This document shows positions 25,496 to 36,846 of a stretch of DNA of 64,000 nucleotides, piece by piece. Position numbers and translations under genes: made by a program. Positions within the stretch are counted from its first letter, which is position 1. Each line of letters starts with the position of its first letter. The notes beneath the pieces are model-generated. The model was not told the origin of the DNA and searched no databases. It saw only the letters and a program-made list of their open reading frames with translations. The stretch is from Anomaloglossus baeobatrachus (lineage: Eukaryota > Chordata > Amphibia > Anura > Aromobatidae): assembly GCF_048569485.1 (NCBI RefSeq), contig NW_027442056.1:124001-188000 (forward strand), in the 5' to 3' direction.

Positions 25496-26615
25496 CTTCT
25501 TAACCCAGTTTCCAAAAGCAGAACTCGATTCACCTGATTCATATTAGCCCGATTAGCGAATTGAAATGAATTTTTATCTAACACACTTTTTACTTGCTTT
25601 ATTCATCCAAATAGCAAACTCATCACCACTCAACTTCACCAACTCTGCTATGTCCCGTGCAGTATCTTGTTGTCAGTCTAATCTAGATCATGTGTAATTG
25701 AATGGAATAGATCCCTTTTGGACAAAGTGGAGTCAGATGCTGCAGTGACCACAGGTGTGAGAGGATCTACAATTGGCATCTGGTGTTATCTCTCTGCTTC
25801 CACTCCAAATAAAGTTACCTGTTGTTACCTGAACGTCAAATACTAAGAATGGGCGGCCTATGAAAGAATTAGTACTTTCATTAAGTATACTAAACCGGCT
25901 AATTGGGAATAGACAAACTGTAAAAAGCCCTCTGAGAAAGCCCCTCTCTAACCTTTGTTAGTAAGCTTTTCTGTAGCCTGCCTGTTGATGTATTTTCGGT
26001 TTGAACAGTGCACAACATGAAGAGACGGAACACTGGCGGCTTGTCACAATGCCCCCCGATGACATCACAATAGCGCTGCTGCCTAGAAAACAAGCTGCGC
26101 AGAAGAAGTTGTTCTTTGGGTGGGAGGGTGGGCTAGTGGAAGGAGGGGGCAATCTCTTTTTTTCCCGGGTGGTAGGGGGATGACAGGAGAAGGGAAGCGG
26201 GTGGTGAGAAAGGTACAGAGGGCAGGGTTTGGGGGCTGGGAAGGAAAGGGAAAAGATTAGGGTTTGGGGATGATGAAAGGGCTTTCTACGGGTAAGGATG
26301 GCAAAGGGTGGCAGTGACGGAAAGTCAGGCAACCTGTCCTGTCCGTCTTTTTGTATCGTGAATTGGAAAGACTGCAAGGGGGAGGGGAGTTGCTTGCGCC
26401 CTAAAGGAGGAGTTATTCAGATTCATTGCAGTGGGCGGCGGCTGCAAAACGCACCATTCTTCTTGTTTTTGCTCTGCAAAGCAGCCTTTTCAAGGGTTGG
26501 CTTGGGTGACAAAATGTCTTGTGTAGGCGTGGGTTTGTCTCCCTCTCGCTCTCTCTCCCTAAGATGTGTCCGGCATAGGCCAGGGTGCCACTCGAGGCCC
26601 AAACCAATTCTGGTT

Positions 26616-26803
26616 ATCGCTTCTCGGCCTTTTGGCTAAGATCAAGTGTAGTATCTGTTCTTATCAGTTTAATATCTGATACGTCCCCTATCTGGGGACC
26701 ATATATTAAATGGATTTTTAGAACAGGGAGATGGAAAAAGAGCTTGCTCTGTCCACTCCACGCATTGACCTGGTATTGCAGTACCTCCAGGAACGGTGCA
26801 CCC
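26616..26803 (+). ncRNA. U2 snRNA, copy 21
   Basis: Consensus U2. PSE 26554-26573, 3' box 26816-26830. Confidence 0.98.
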
Positions 26804-27923
26804 CTTCTTAACCCAGTTTCCAAAAGCAGAACTCGATTCACCTGATTCATATTAGCCCGATTAGCGAATTGAAATGAATTTTTATCTAACACACTTTTTA
26901 CTTGCTTTATTCATCCAAATAGCAAACTCATCACCACTCAACTTCACCAACTCTGCTATGTCCCGTGCAGTATCTTGTTGTCAGTCTAATCTAGATCATG
27001 TGTAATTGAATGGAATAGATCCCTTTTGGACAAAGTGGAGTCAGATGCTGCAGTGACCACAGGTGTGAGAGGATCTACAATTGGCATCTGGTGTTATCTC
27101 TCTGCTTCCACTCCAAATAAAGTTACCTGTTGTTACCTGAACGTCAAATACTAAGAATGGGCGGCCTATGAAAGAATTAGTACTTTCATTAAGTATACTA
27201 AACCGGCTAATTGGGAATAGACAAACTGTAAAAAGCCCTCTGAGAAAGCCCCTCTCTAACCTTTGTTAGTAAGCTTTTCTGTAGCCTGCCTGTTGATGTA
27301 TTTTCGGTTTGAACAGTGCACAACATGAAGAGACGGAACACTGGCGGCTTGTCACAATGCCCCCCGATGACATCACAATAGCGCTGCTGCCTAGAAAACA
27401 AGCTGCGCAGAAGAAGTTGTTCTTTGGGTGGGAGGGTGGGCTAGTGGAAGGAGGGGGCAATCTCTTTTTTTCCCGGGTGGTAGGGGGATGACAGGAGAAG
27501 GGAAGCGGGTGGTGAGAAAGGTACAGAGGGCAGGGTTTGGGGGCTGGGAAGGAAAGGGAAAAGATTAGGGTTTGGGGATGATGAAAGGGCTTTCTACGGG
27601 TAAGGATGGCAAAGGGTGGCAGTGACGGAAAGTCAGGCAACCTGTCCTGTCCGTCTTTTTGTATCGTGAATTGGAAAGACTGCAAGGGGGAGGGGAGTTG
27701 CTTGCGCCCTAAAGGAGGAGTTATTCAGATTCATTGCAGTGGGCGGCGGCTGCAAAACGCACCATTCTTCTTGTTTTTGCTCTGCAAAGCAGCCTTTTCA
27801 AGGGTTGGCTTGGGTGACAAAATGTCTTGTGTAGGCGTGGGTTTGTCTCCCTCTCGCTCTCTCTCCCTAAGATGTGTCCGGCATAGGCCAGGGTGCCACT
27901 CGAGGCCCAAACCAATTCTGGTT

Positions 27924-28111
27924 ATCGCTTCTCGGCCTTTTGGCTAAGATCAAGTGTAGTATCTGTTCTTATCAGTTTAATATCTGATACGTCCCCTATC
28001 TGGGGACCATATATTAAATGGATTTTTAGAACAGGGAGATGGAAAAAGAGCTTGCTCTGTCCACTCCACGCATTGTCCTGGTATTGCAGTACCTCCAGGA
28101 ACGGTGCACCC
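27924..28111 (+). ncRNA. U2 snRNA, copy 22 (A153T)
   Basis: A to T at 28076 (U2 nt 153), at the base of stem-loop IV. The same change occurs in copies 28 and 30. PSE 27862-27881, 3' box 28124-28138. Confidence 0.97.
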
Positions 28112-29231
28112 CTTCTTAACCCAGTTTCCAAAAGCAGAACTCGATTCACCTGATTCATATTAGCCCGATTAGCGAATTGAAATGAATTTTTATCTAACAC
28201 ACTTTTTACTTGCTTTATTCATCCAAATAGCAAACTCATCACCACTCAACTTCACCAACTCTGCTATGTCCCGTGCAGTATCTTGTTGTCAGTCTAATCT
28301 AGATCATGTGTAATTGAATGGAATAGATCCCTTTTGGACAAAGTGGAGTCAGATGCTGCAGTGACCACAGGTGTGAGAGGATCTACAATTGGCATCTGGT
28401 GTTATCTCTCTGCTTCCACTCCAAATAAAGTTACCTGTTGTTACCTGAACGTCAAATACTAAGAATGGGCGGCCTATGAAAGAATTAGTACTTTCATTAA
28501 GTATACTAAACCGGCTAATTGGGAATAGACAAACTGTAAAAAGCCCTCTGAGAAAGCCCCTCTCTAACCTTTGTTAGTAAGCTTTTCTGTAGCCTGCCTG
28601 TTGATGTATTTTCGGTTTGAACAGTGCACAACATGAAGAGACGGAACACTGGCGGCTTGTCACAATGCCCCCCGATGACATCACAATAGCGCTGCTGCCT
28701 AGAAAACAAGCTGCGCAGAAGAAGTTGTTCTTTGGGTGGGAGGGTGGGCTAGTGGAAGGAGGGGGCAATCTCTTTTTTTCCCGGGTGGTAGGGGGATGAC
28801 AGGAGAAGGGAAGCGGGTGGTGAGAAAGGTACAGAGGGCAGGGTTTGGGGGCTGGGAAGGAAAGGGAAAAGATTAGGGTTTGGGGATGATGAAAGGGCTT
28901 TCTACGGGTAAGGATGGCAAAGGGTGGCAGTGACGGAAAGTCAGGCAACCTGTCCTGTCCGTCTTTTTGTATCGTGAATTGGAAAGACTGCAAGGGGGAG
29001 GGGAGTTGCTTGCGCCCTAAAGGAGGAGTTATTCAGATTCATTGCAGTGGGCGGCGGCTGCAAAACGCACCATTCTTCTTGTTTTTGCTCTGCAAAGCAG
29101 CCTTTTCAAGGGTTGGCTTGGGTGACAAAATGTCTTGTGTAGGCGTGGGTTTGTCTCCCTCTCGCTCTCTCTCCCTAAGATGTGTCCGGCATAGGCCAGG
29201 GTGCCACTCGAGGCCCAAACCAATTCTGGTT

Positions 29232-29419
29232 ATCGCTTCTCGGCCTTTTGGCTAAGATCAAGTGTAGTATCTGTTCTTATCAGTTTAATATCTGATACGT
29301 CCCCTATCTGGGGACCATATATTAAATGGATTTTTAGAACAGGGAGATGGAAAAAGAGCTTGCTCTGTCCACTCCACGCATTGACCTGGTATTGCAGTAC
29401 CTCCAGGAACGGTGCACCC
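29232..29419 (+). ncRNA. U2 snRNA, copy 23
   Basis: Consensus U2. PSE 29170-29189, 3' box 29432-29446. The downstream spacer has T to C at 29589. Confidence 0.98.
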
Positions 29420-30539
29420 CTTCTTAACCCAGTTTCCAAAAGCAGAACTCGATTCACCTGATTCATATTAGCCCGATTAGCGAATTGAAATGAATTTTTA
29501 TCTAACACACTTTTTACTTGCTTTATTCATCCAAATAGCAAACTCATCACCACTCAACTTCACCAACTCTGCTATGTCCCGTGCAGTACCTTGTTGTCAG
29601 TCTAATCTAGATCATGTGTAATTGAATGGAATAGATCCCTTTTGGACAAAGTGGAGTCAGATGCTGCAGTGACCACAGGTGTGAGAGGATCTACAATTGG
29701 CATCTGGTGTTATCTCTCTGCTTCCACTCCAAATAAAGTTACCTGTTGTTACCTGAACGTCAAATACTAAGAATGGGCGGCCTATGAAAGAATTAGTACT
29801 TTCATTAAGTATACTAAACCGGCTAATTGGGAATAGACAAACTGTAAAAAGCCCTCTGAGAAAGCCCCTCTCTAACCTTTGTTAGTAAGCTTTTCTGTAG
29901 CCTGCCTGTTGATGTATTTTCGGTTTGAACAGTGCACAACATGAAGAGACGGAACACTGGCGGCTTGTCACAATGCCCCCCGATGACATCACAATAGCGC
30001 TGCTGCCTAGAAAACAAGCTGCGCAGAAGAAGTTGTTCTTTGGGTGGGAGGGTGGGCTAGTGGAAGGAGGGGGCAATCTCTTTTTTTCCCGGGTGGTAGG
30101 GGGATGACAGGAGAAGGGAAGCGGGTGGTGAGAAAGGTACAGAGGGCAGGGTTTGGGGGCTGGGAAGGAAAGGGAAAAGATTAGGGTTTGGGGATGATGA
30201 AAGGGCTTTCTACGGGTAAGGATGGCAAAGGGTGGCAGTGACGGAAAGTCAGGCAACCTGTCCTGTCCGTCTTTTTGTATCGTGAATTGGAAAGACTGCA
30301 AGGGGGAGGGGAGTTGCTTGCGCCCTAAAGGAGGAGTTATTCAGATTCATTGCAGTGGGCGGCGGCTGCAAAACGCACCATTCTTCTTGTTTTTGCTCTG
30401 CAAAGCAGCCTTTTCAAGGGTTGGCTTGGGTGACAAAATGTCTTGTGTAGGCGTGGGTTTGTCTCCCTCTCGCTCTCTCTCCCTAAGATGTGTCCGGCAT
30501 AGGCCAGGGTGCCACTCGAGGCCCAAACCAATTCTGGTT

Positions 30540-30727
30540 ATCGCTTCTCGGCCTTTTGGCTAAGATCAAGTGTAGTATCTGTTCTTATCAGTTTAATATC
30601 TGATACGTCCCCTATCTGGGGACCATATATTAAATGGATTTTTAGAACAGGGAGATGGAAAAAGAGCTTGCTCTGTCCACTCCACGCATTGACCTGGTAT
30701 TGCAGTACCTCCAGGAACGGTGCACCC
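30540..30727 (+). ncRNA. U2 snRNA, copy 24
   Basis: Consensus U2. PSE 30478-30497, 3' box 30740-30754. Confidence 0.98.
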
Positions 30728-31847
30728 CTTCTTAACCCAGTTTCCAAAAGCAGAACTCGATTCACCTGATTCATATTAGCCCGATTAGCGAATTGAAATG
30801 AATTTTTATCTAACACACTTTTTACTTGCTTTATTCATCCAAATAGCAAACTCATCACCACTCAACTTCACCAACTCTGCTATGTCCCGTGCAGTATCTT
30901 GTTGTCAGTCTAATCTAGATCATGTGTAATTGAATGGAATAGATCCCTTTTGGACAAAGTGGAGTCAGATGCTGCAGTGACCACAGGTGTGAGAGGATCT
31001 ACAATTGGCATCTGGTGTTATCTCTCTGCTTCCACTCCAAATAAAGTTACCTGTTGTTACCTGAACGTCAAATACTAAGAATGGGCGGCCTATGAAAGAA
31101 TTAGTACTTTCATTAAGTATACTAAACCGGCTAATTGGGAATAGACAAACTGTAAAAAGCCCTCTGAGAAAGCCCCTCTCTAACCTTTGTTAGTAAGCTT
31201 TTCTGTAGCCTGCCTGTTGATGTATTTTCGGTTTGAACAGTGCACAACATGAAGAGACGGAACACTGGCGGCTTGTCACAATGCCCCCCGATGACATCAC
31301 AATAGCGCTGCTGCCTAGAAAACAAGCTGCGCAGAAGAAGTTGTTCTTTGGGTGGGAGGGTGGGCTAGTGGAAGGAGGGGGCAATCTCTTTTTTTCCCGG
31401 GTGGTAGGGGGATGACAGGAGAAGGGAAGCGGGTGGTGAGAAAGGTACAGAGGGCAGGGTTTGGGGGCTGGGAAGGAAAGGGAAAAGATTAGGGTTTGGG
31501 GATGATGAAAGGGCTTTCTACGGGTAAGGATGGCAAAGGGTGGCAGTGACGGAAAGTCAGGCAACCTGTCCTGTCCGTCTTTTTGTATCGTGAATTGGAA
31601 AGACTGCAAGGGGGAGGGGAGTTGCTTGCGCCCTAAAGGAGGAGTTATTCAGATTCATTGCAGTGGGCGGCGGCTGCAAAACGCACCATTCTTCTTGTTT
31701 TTGCTCTGCAAAGCAGCCTTTTCAAGGGTTGGCTTGGGTGACAAAATGTCTTGTGTAGGCGTGGGTTTGTCTCCCTCTCGCTCTCTCTCCCTAAGATGTG
31801 TCCGGCATAGGCCAGGGTGCCACTCGAGGCCCAAACCAATTCTGGTT

Positions 31848-32035
31848 ATCGCTTCTCGGCCTTTTGGCTAAGATCAAGTGTAGTATCTGTTCTTATCAGT
31901 TTAATATCTGATACGTCCCCTATCTGGGGACCATATATTAAATGGATTTTTAGAACAGGGAGATGGAAAAAGAGCTTGCTCTGTCCACTCCACGCATTGA
32001 CCTGGTATTGCAGTACCTCCAGGAACGGTGCACCC
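31848..32035 (+). ncRNA. U2 snRNA, copy 25
   Basis: Consensus U2. PSE 31786-31805, 3' box 32048-32062. Confidence 0.98.
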
Positions 32036-33155
32036 CTTCTTAACCCAGTTTCCAAAAGCAGAACTCGATTCACCTGATTCATATTAGCCCGATTAGCGAA
32101 TTGAAATGAATTTTTATCTAACACACTTTTTACTTGCTTTATTCATCCAAATAGCAAACTCATCACCACTCAACTTCACCAACTCTGCTATGTCCCGTGC
32201 AGTATCTTGTTGTCAGTCTAATCTAGATCATGTGTAATTGAATGGAATAGATCCCTTTTGGACAAAGTGGAGTCAGATGCTGCAGTGACCACAGGTGTGA
32301 GAGGATCTACAATTGGCATCTGGTGTTATCTCTCTGCTTCCACTCCAAATAAAGTTACCTGTTGTTACCTGAACGTCAAATACTAAGAATGGGCGGCCTA
32401 TGAAAGAATTAGTACTTTCATTAAGTATACTAAACCGGCTAATTGGGAATAGACAAACTGTAAAAAGCCCTCTGAGAAAGCCCCTCTCTAACCTTTGTTA
32501 GTAAGCTTTTCTGTAGCCTGCCTGTTGATGTATTTTCGGTTTGAACAGTGCACAACATGAAGAGACGGAACACTGGCGGCTTGTCACAATGCCCCCCGAT
32601 GACATCACAATAGCGCTGCTGCCTAGAAAACAAGCTGCGCAGAAGAAGTTGTTCTTTGGGTGGGAGGGTGGGCTAGTGGAAGGAGGGGGCAATCTCTTTT
32701 TTTCCCGGGTGGTAGGGGGATGACAGGAGAAGGGAAGCGGGTGGTGAGAAAGGTACAGAGGGCAGGGTTTGGGGGCTGGGAAGGAAAGGGAAAAGATTAG
32801 GGTTTGGGGATGATGAAAGGGCTTTCTACGGGTAAGGATGGCAAAGGGTGGCAGTGACGGAAAGTCAGGCAACCTGTCCTGTCCGTCTTTTTGTATCGTG
32901 AATTGGAAAGACTGCAAGGGGGAGGGGAGTTGCTTGCGCCCTAAAGGAGGAGTTATTCAGATTCATTGCAGTGGGCGGCGGCTGCAAAACGCACCATTCT
33001 TCTTGTTTTTGCTCTGCAAAGCAGCCTTTTCAAGGGTTGGCTTGGGTGACAAAATGTCTTGTGTAGGCGTGGGTTTGTCTCCCTCTCGCTCTCTCTCCCT
33101 AAGATGTGTCCGGCATAGGCCAGGGTGCCACTCGAGGCCCAAACCAATTCTGGTT

Positions 33156-33343
33156 ATCGCTTCTCGGCCTTTTGGCTAAGATCAAGTGTAGTATCTGTTC
33201 TTATCAGTTTAATATCTGATACGTCCCCTATCTGGGGACCATATATTAAATGGATTTTTAGAACAGGGAGATGGAAAAAGAGCTTGCTCTGTCCACTCCA
33301 CGCATTGACCTGGTATTGCAGTACCTCCAGGAACGGTGCACCC
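33156..33343 (+). ncRNA. U2 snRNA, copy 26
   Basis: Consensus U2. PSE 33094-33113, 3' box 33356-33370. The downstream spacer has G to A at 33399. This is the last gene before the first insertion. Confidence 0.98.
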
Positions 33344-34836
33344 CTTCTTAACCCAGTTTCCAAAAGCAGAACTCGATTCACCTGATTCATATTAGCCCAA
33401 TTAGCGAATTGAAATGAATTTTTATCTAACACACTTTTTACTTGCTTTATTCATCCAAATAGCAAACTCATCACCACTCAACTTCACCAACTCTGCTATG
33501 TCCCGTGCAGTATCTTGTTGTCAGTCTAATCTAGATCATGTGTAATTGAATGGAATAGATCCCTTTTGGACAAAGTGGAGTCAGATGCTGCAGTGACCAC
33601 AGGTGTGAGAGGATCTACAATTGGCATCTGGTGTTATCTCTCTGCTTCCACTCCAAATAAAGTTACCTGTTGTTACCTGAACGTCAAATACTAAGAATGG
33701 GCGGCCTATGAAAGAATTAGTACTTTCATTAAGTATACTAAACCGGCTAATTGGGAATAGACAAACTGTAAAAAGCCCTCTGAGAAAGCCCCTCTCTAAC
33801 CTTTGTTAGTAAGCTTTTCTGTAGCCTGCCTGTTGATGTATTTTCGGTTTGAACAGTGCACAACATGAAGAGACGGAACACTGGCGGCTTGTCACAATGC
33901 CCCCCGATGACATCACAATAGCGCTGCTGCCTAGAAAACAAGCTGCGCAGAAGAAGTTGTTCTTTGGGTGGGAGGGTGGGCTAGTGGAAGGAGGGGGCAA
34001 TCTCTTTTTTTCCCGGGTGGTAGGGGGATGACAGGAGAAGGGAAGCGGGTGGTGAGAAAGGTACAGAGGGCAGGGTTTGGGGGCTGGGAAGGAAAGGGAA
34101 AAGATTAGGGTTTGGGGATGATGAAAGGGCTTTCTACGGGTAAGGATGGCAAAGGGTGGCAGTGACGGAAAGTCAGGCAACCTGTCCTGTCCGTCTTTTT
34201 GTATCGTGAATTGGAAAGACTGCAAGGGGGAGGGGAGTTGCTTGCGCCCTAAAGGAGGAGTTATTCAGATTCATTGCAGTGGGCGGCGGCTGCAAAACGC
34301 ACCATTCTTCTTGTTTTTGCTCTGCAAAGCAGCCTTTTCAAGGGTTGGCTTGGGTGACAAAATGTCTTGTGTAGGCGTGGGTTTGTCTCCCTCTCGCTCT
34401 CTCTCCCTAAGATGTGTCCGGCATAGGCCAGGGTGCCACTCGAGGCCCAAACCAATTCTGGTTATCGCTTCTCGGCCTTTTGGCTAAGATCAAGTGTAGT
34501 GTTGTTCGAAGAGGTGGTTTAAGCTCCAGGCCACCTTAGTACAATGATACAATGCACACTGGAAGGTTGCGCTTGCTAGTACTCTGGGTGGATAGTATAT
34601 TCATCTAGTGGAAAACATGGCCCTACCAGGATCGAGGCTATTAGACTGAGTAAGGGTGGGGGGCTATGGTACAACGTGCCCCAGGACTGACGACCCTGGA
34701 GTGAGTCTGAGCTTGCTGGCTTGGGACCCCGGCAAGCCTTGGGCTCTGTAGCACACCGTACCTTGCCTTTTCATACTTTTTGAGCATATTACCCTATCCC
34801 GGCCTTCTGGCTAGGAAGGGAAATTTTTATAATCAT

Positions 34837-35128
34837 GGTCGGAGGTCCGTTCAGCTTTGGGCTGAGAAACCAACACCCGGTTGGAGGTCCGGGTCAGCTT
34901 TGGCTGAGAAACCAACACCCGGTTGGAGGTCCGGGTCAGCTTCGGCTGAGAAACCAACACCCGGTTGGAGGTCCGGGTCAGCTTCGGCTGAGAAACCAAC
35001 ACCCGGTTGGAGGTCCGGGTCAGCTTCGGCTGAGAAACCAACACCCGGTTGGAGGTCCGGTTAGCCTTGGGCTGAGAAACCAACACCGGTTGACGGTCCG
35101 GGCAGTTTCGGCTGCGAAACCAACAACT
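34837..35128 (+). repeat. 42-bp minisatellite in element 1, 7 monomers
   Basis: Monomers begin GGTTGGAGGTCCGGG and end AACCAACACCC. Five are 42 bp and the last two 41 bp. Three adjacent monomers (3 to 5) are identical, a sign of recent duplication. The first and last monomers are diverged edge types shared by all four elements. Confidence 0.95.
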
Positions 35129-35332
35129 AGTAGCTCTCTACTCCACTTGGGTAAGATGCCTGGATGGACGCTGGGAGCAACGACAAGGCTCAACCAGGCT
35201 TCGGCTTGGGGGAGCACCGAAGATCCCTGACCCTTGCTGTGGCCTTCTGGCTCGGAGGGACGGGGTTGATTTTTGGGGACCCTCTCCTCACGGAGGGGTC
35301 CACACGAATCCTAGCCTTTGCACTGTTTTTGG

Positions 35333-35348
35333 TGTGACTTCGGTCATG
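35333..35348 (+). other. UUCG-capped hairpin near the 3' end of element 1
   Basis: TGTGAC-TTCG-GTCATG folds as a 6-bp stem (one terminal U-G and one G-U pair) with an extra-stable UUCG tetraloop, 39 nt before the element end. It is identical in elements 2 to 4, at 45292-45307, 51328-51343 and 54790-54805. A role as a recognition hairpin for a reverse transcriptase acting in trans is an inference. Confidence 0.7.
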
Positions 35349-36658
35349 CATTTTTTGCGGTGCTTTGGAAAGCTTCATTAAATCAAAATCTGTTCTTATC
35401 AGTTTAATATCTGATACGTCCCCTATCTGGGGACCATATATTAAATGGATTTTTAGAACAGGGAGATGGAAAAAGAGCTTGCTCTGTCCACTCCACGCAT
35501 TGACCTGGTATTGCAGTACCTCCAGGAACGGTGCACCCCTTCTTAACCCAGTTTCCAAAAGCAGAACTCGATTCACCTGATTCATATTAGCCCGATTAGC
35601 GAATTGAAATGAATTTTTATCTAACACACTTTTTACTTGCTTTATTCATCCAAATAGCAAACTCATCACCACTCAACTTCACCAACTCTGCTATGTCCCG
35701 TGCAGTATCTTGTTGTCAGTCTAATCTAGATCATGTGTAATTGAATGGAATAGATCCCTTTTGGACAAAGTGGAGTCAGATGCTGCAGTGACCACAGGTG
35801 TGAGAGGATCTACAATTGGCATCTGGTGTTATCTCTCTGCTTCCACTCCAAATAAAGTTACCTGTTGTTACCTGAACGTCAAATACTAAGAATGGGCGGC
35901 CTATGAAAGAATTAGTACTTTCATTAAGTATACTAAACCGGCTAATTGGGAATAGACAAACTGTAAAAAGCCCTCTGAGAAAGCCCCTCTCTAACCTTTG
36001 TTAGTAAGCTTTTCTGTAGCCTGCCTGTTGATGTATTTTCGGTTTGAACAGTGCACAACATGAAGAGACGGAACACTGGCGGCTTGTCACAATGCCCCCC
36101 GATGACATCACAATAGCGCTGCTGCCTAGAAAACAAGCTGCGCAGAAGAAGTTGTTCTTTGGGTGGGAGGGTGGGCTAGTGGAAGGAGGGGGCAATCTCT
36201 TTTTTTCCCGGGTGGTAGGGGGATGACAGGAGAAGGGAAGCGGGTGGTGAGAAAGGTACAGAGGGCAGGGTTTGGGGGCTGGGAAGGAAAGGGAAAAGAT
36301 TAGGGTTTGGGGATGATGAAAGGGCTTTCTACGGGTAAGGATGGCAAAGGGTGGCAGTGACGGAAAGTCAGGCAACCTGTCCTGTCCGTCTTTTTGTATC
36401 GTGAATTGGAAAGACTGCAAGGGGGAGGGGAGTTGCTTGCGCCCTAAAGGAGGAGTTATTCAGATTCATTGCAGTGGGCGGCGGCTGCAAAACGCACCAT
36501 TCTTCTTGTTTTTGCTCTGCAAAGCAGCCTTTTCAAGGGTTGGCTTGGGTGACAAAATGTCTTGTGTAGGCGTGGGTTTGTCTCCCTCTCGCTCTCTCTC
36601 CCTAAGATGTGTCCGGCATAGGCCAGGGTGCCACTCGAGGCCCAAACCAATTCTGGTT

Positions 36659-36846
36659 ATCGCTTCTCGGCCTTTTGGCTAAGATCAAGTGTAGTATCTG
36701 TTCTTATCAGTTTAATATCTGATACGTCCCCTATCTGGGGACCATATATTAAATGGATTTTTAGAACAGGGAGATGGAAAAAGAGCTTGCTCTGTCCACT
36801 CCACGCATTGTCCTGGTATTGCAGTACCTCCAGGAACGGTGCACCC
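36659..36846 (+). ncRNA. U2 snRNA, copy 28 (A153T)
   Basis: Shares A to T at U2 nt 153 (36811) with copies 22 and 30. PSE 36597-36616, 3' box 36859-36873. Confidence 0.97.

Larger units (their letters stand above)
34501..35387 (+). mobile_element. U2-specific non-autonomous retroelement, element 1 (887 bp)
   Basis: Inserted in the same orientation as U2. In order: a 5' head starting GTTGTTCGAAGAGG with an AGGTGG/CCACCT hairpin; a structured, non-coding region of about 300 bp; a U2 stem-loop-I-like motif at 34800-34816; a 42-bp minisatellite of seven monomers at 34837-35128; a second such motif at 35240-35256; a hairpin around 35277-35301; a UUCG-capped hairpin at 35333-35348; and a 3' end ATTAAATCAAA. 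No terminal inverted repeats, no LTRs and no reverse transcriptase are present. Fixed target, defined 5' end and A-rich 3' tail point to target-primed reverse transcription by a partner LINE. The family resemblance to Keno (Tx1 clade) is inferred from target choice only. Confidence 0.85.
34464..35538 (+). pseudogene. U2 snRNA, copy 27, split by element 1
   Basis: U2 nt 1-37 occupy 34464-34500 and nt 38-188 occupy 35388-35538, with 887 bp of foreign sequence between. The break falls between GUAGU and A of the branch-point recognition sequence, so a normal U2 RNA cannot be made. Promoter (PSE 34402-34421) and 3' box (35551-35565) are both intact. Both halves are otherwise consensus, which suggests a young insertion, ongoing homogenisation of the flanks, or both. 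Confidence 0.96.

Noticed and set aside
34628-34638. Pol III B-box-like GGATCGAGGC in the element head (tRNA-derived SINE hypothesis)
   Set aside because: No matching A box at a proper distance and no tRNA cloverleaf could be drawn, so a tRNA-derived head is not supported.
34501-34700. HDV-like self-cleaving ribozyme at the element 5' end, as in R2 elements
   Set aside because: I found no downstream strand complementary to the first bases (GTTGTTCGAA) that would form P1. A computational fold could still revise this.
34780-35230. Open frames through the element minisatellite, on both strands, encoding 14-residue repeats
   Set aside because: A 42-bp monomer is a multiple of 3, so any stop-free frame stays open. 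Frames are open on both strands and vary in length with monomer number, with no recognisable domain.
34501-35387. DNA transposon or LTR element as the source of the insertions
   Set aside because: No terminal inverted repeats, no long terminal repeats and no clear fixed-length target duplication in elements 1-3. A-rich 3' tails and a fixed target fit non-LTR retrotransposition better.
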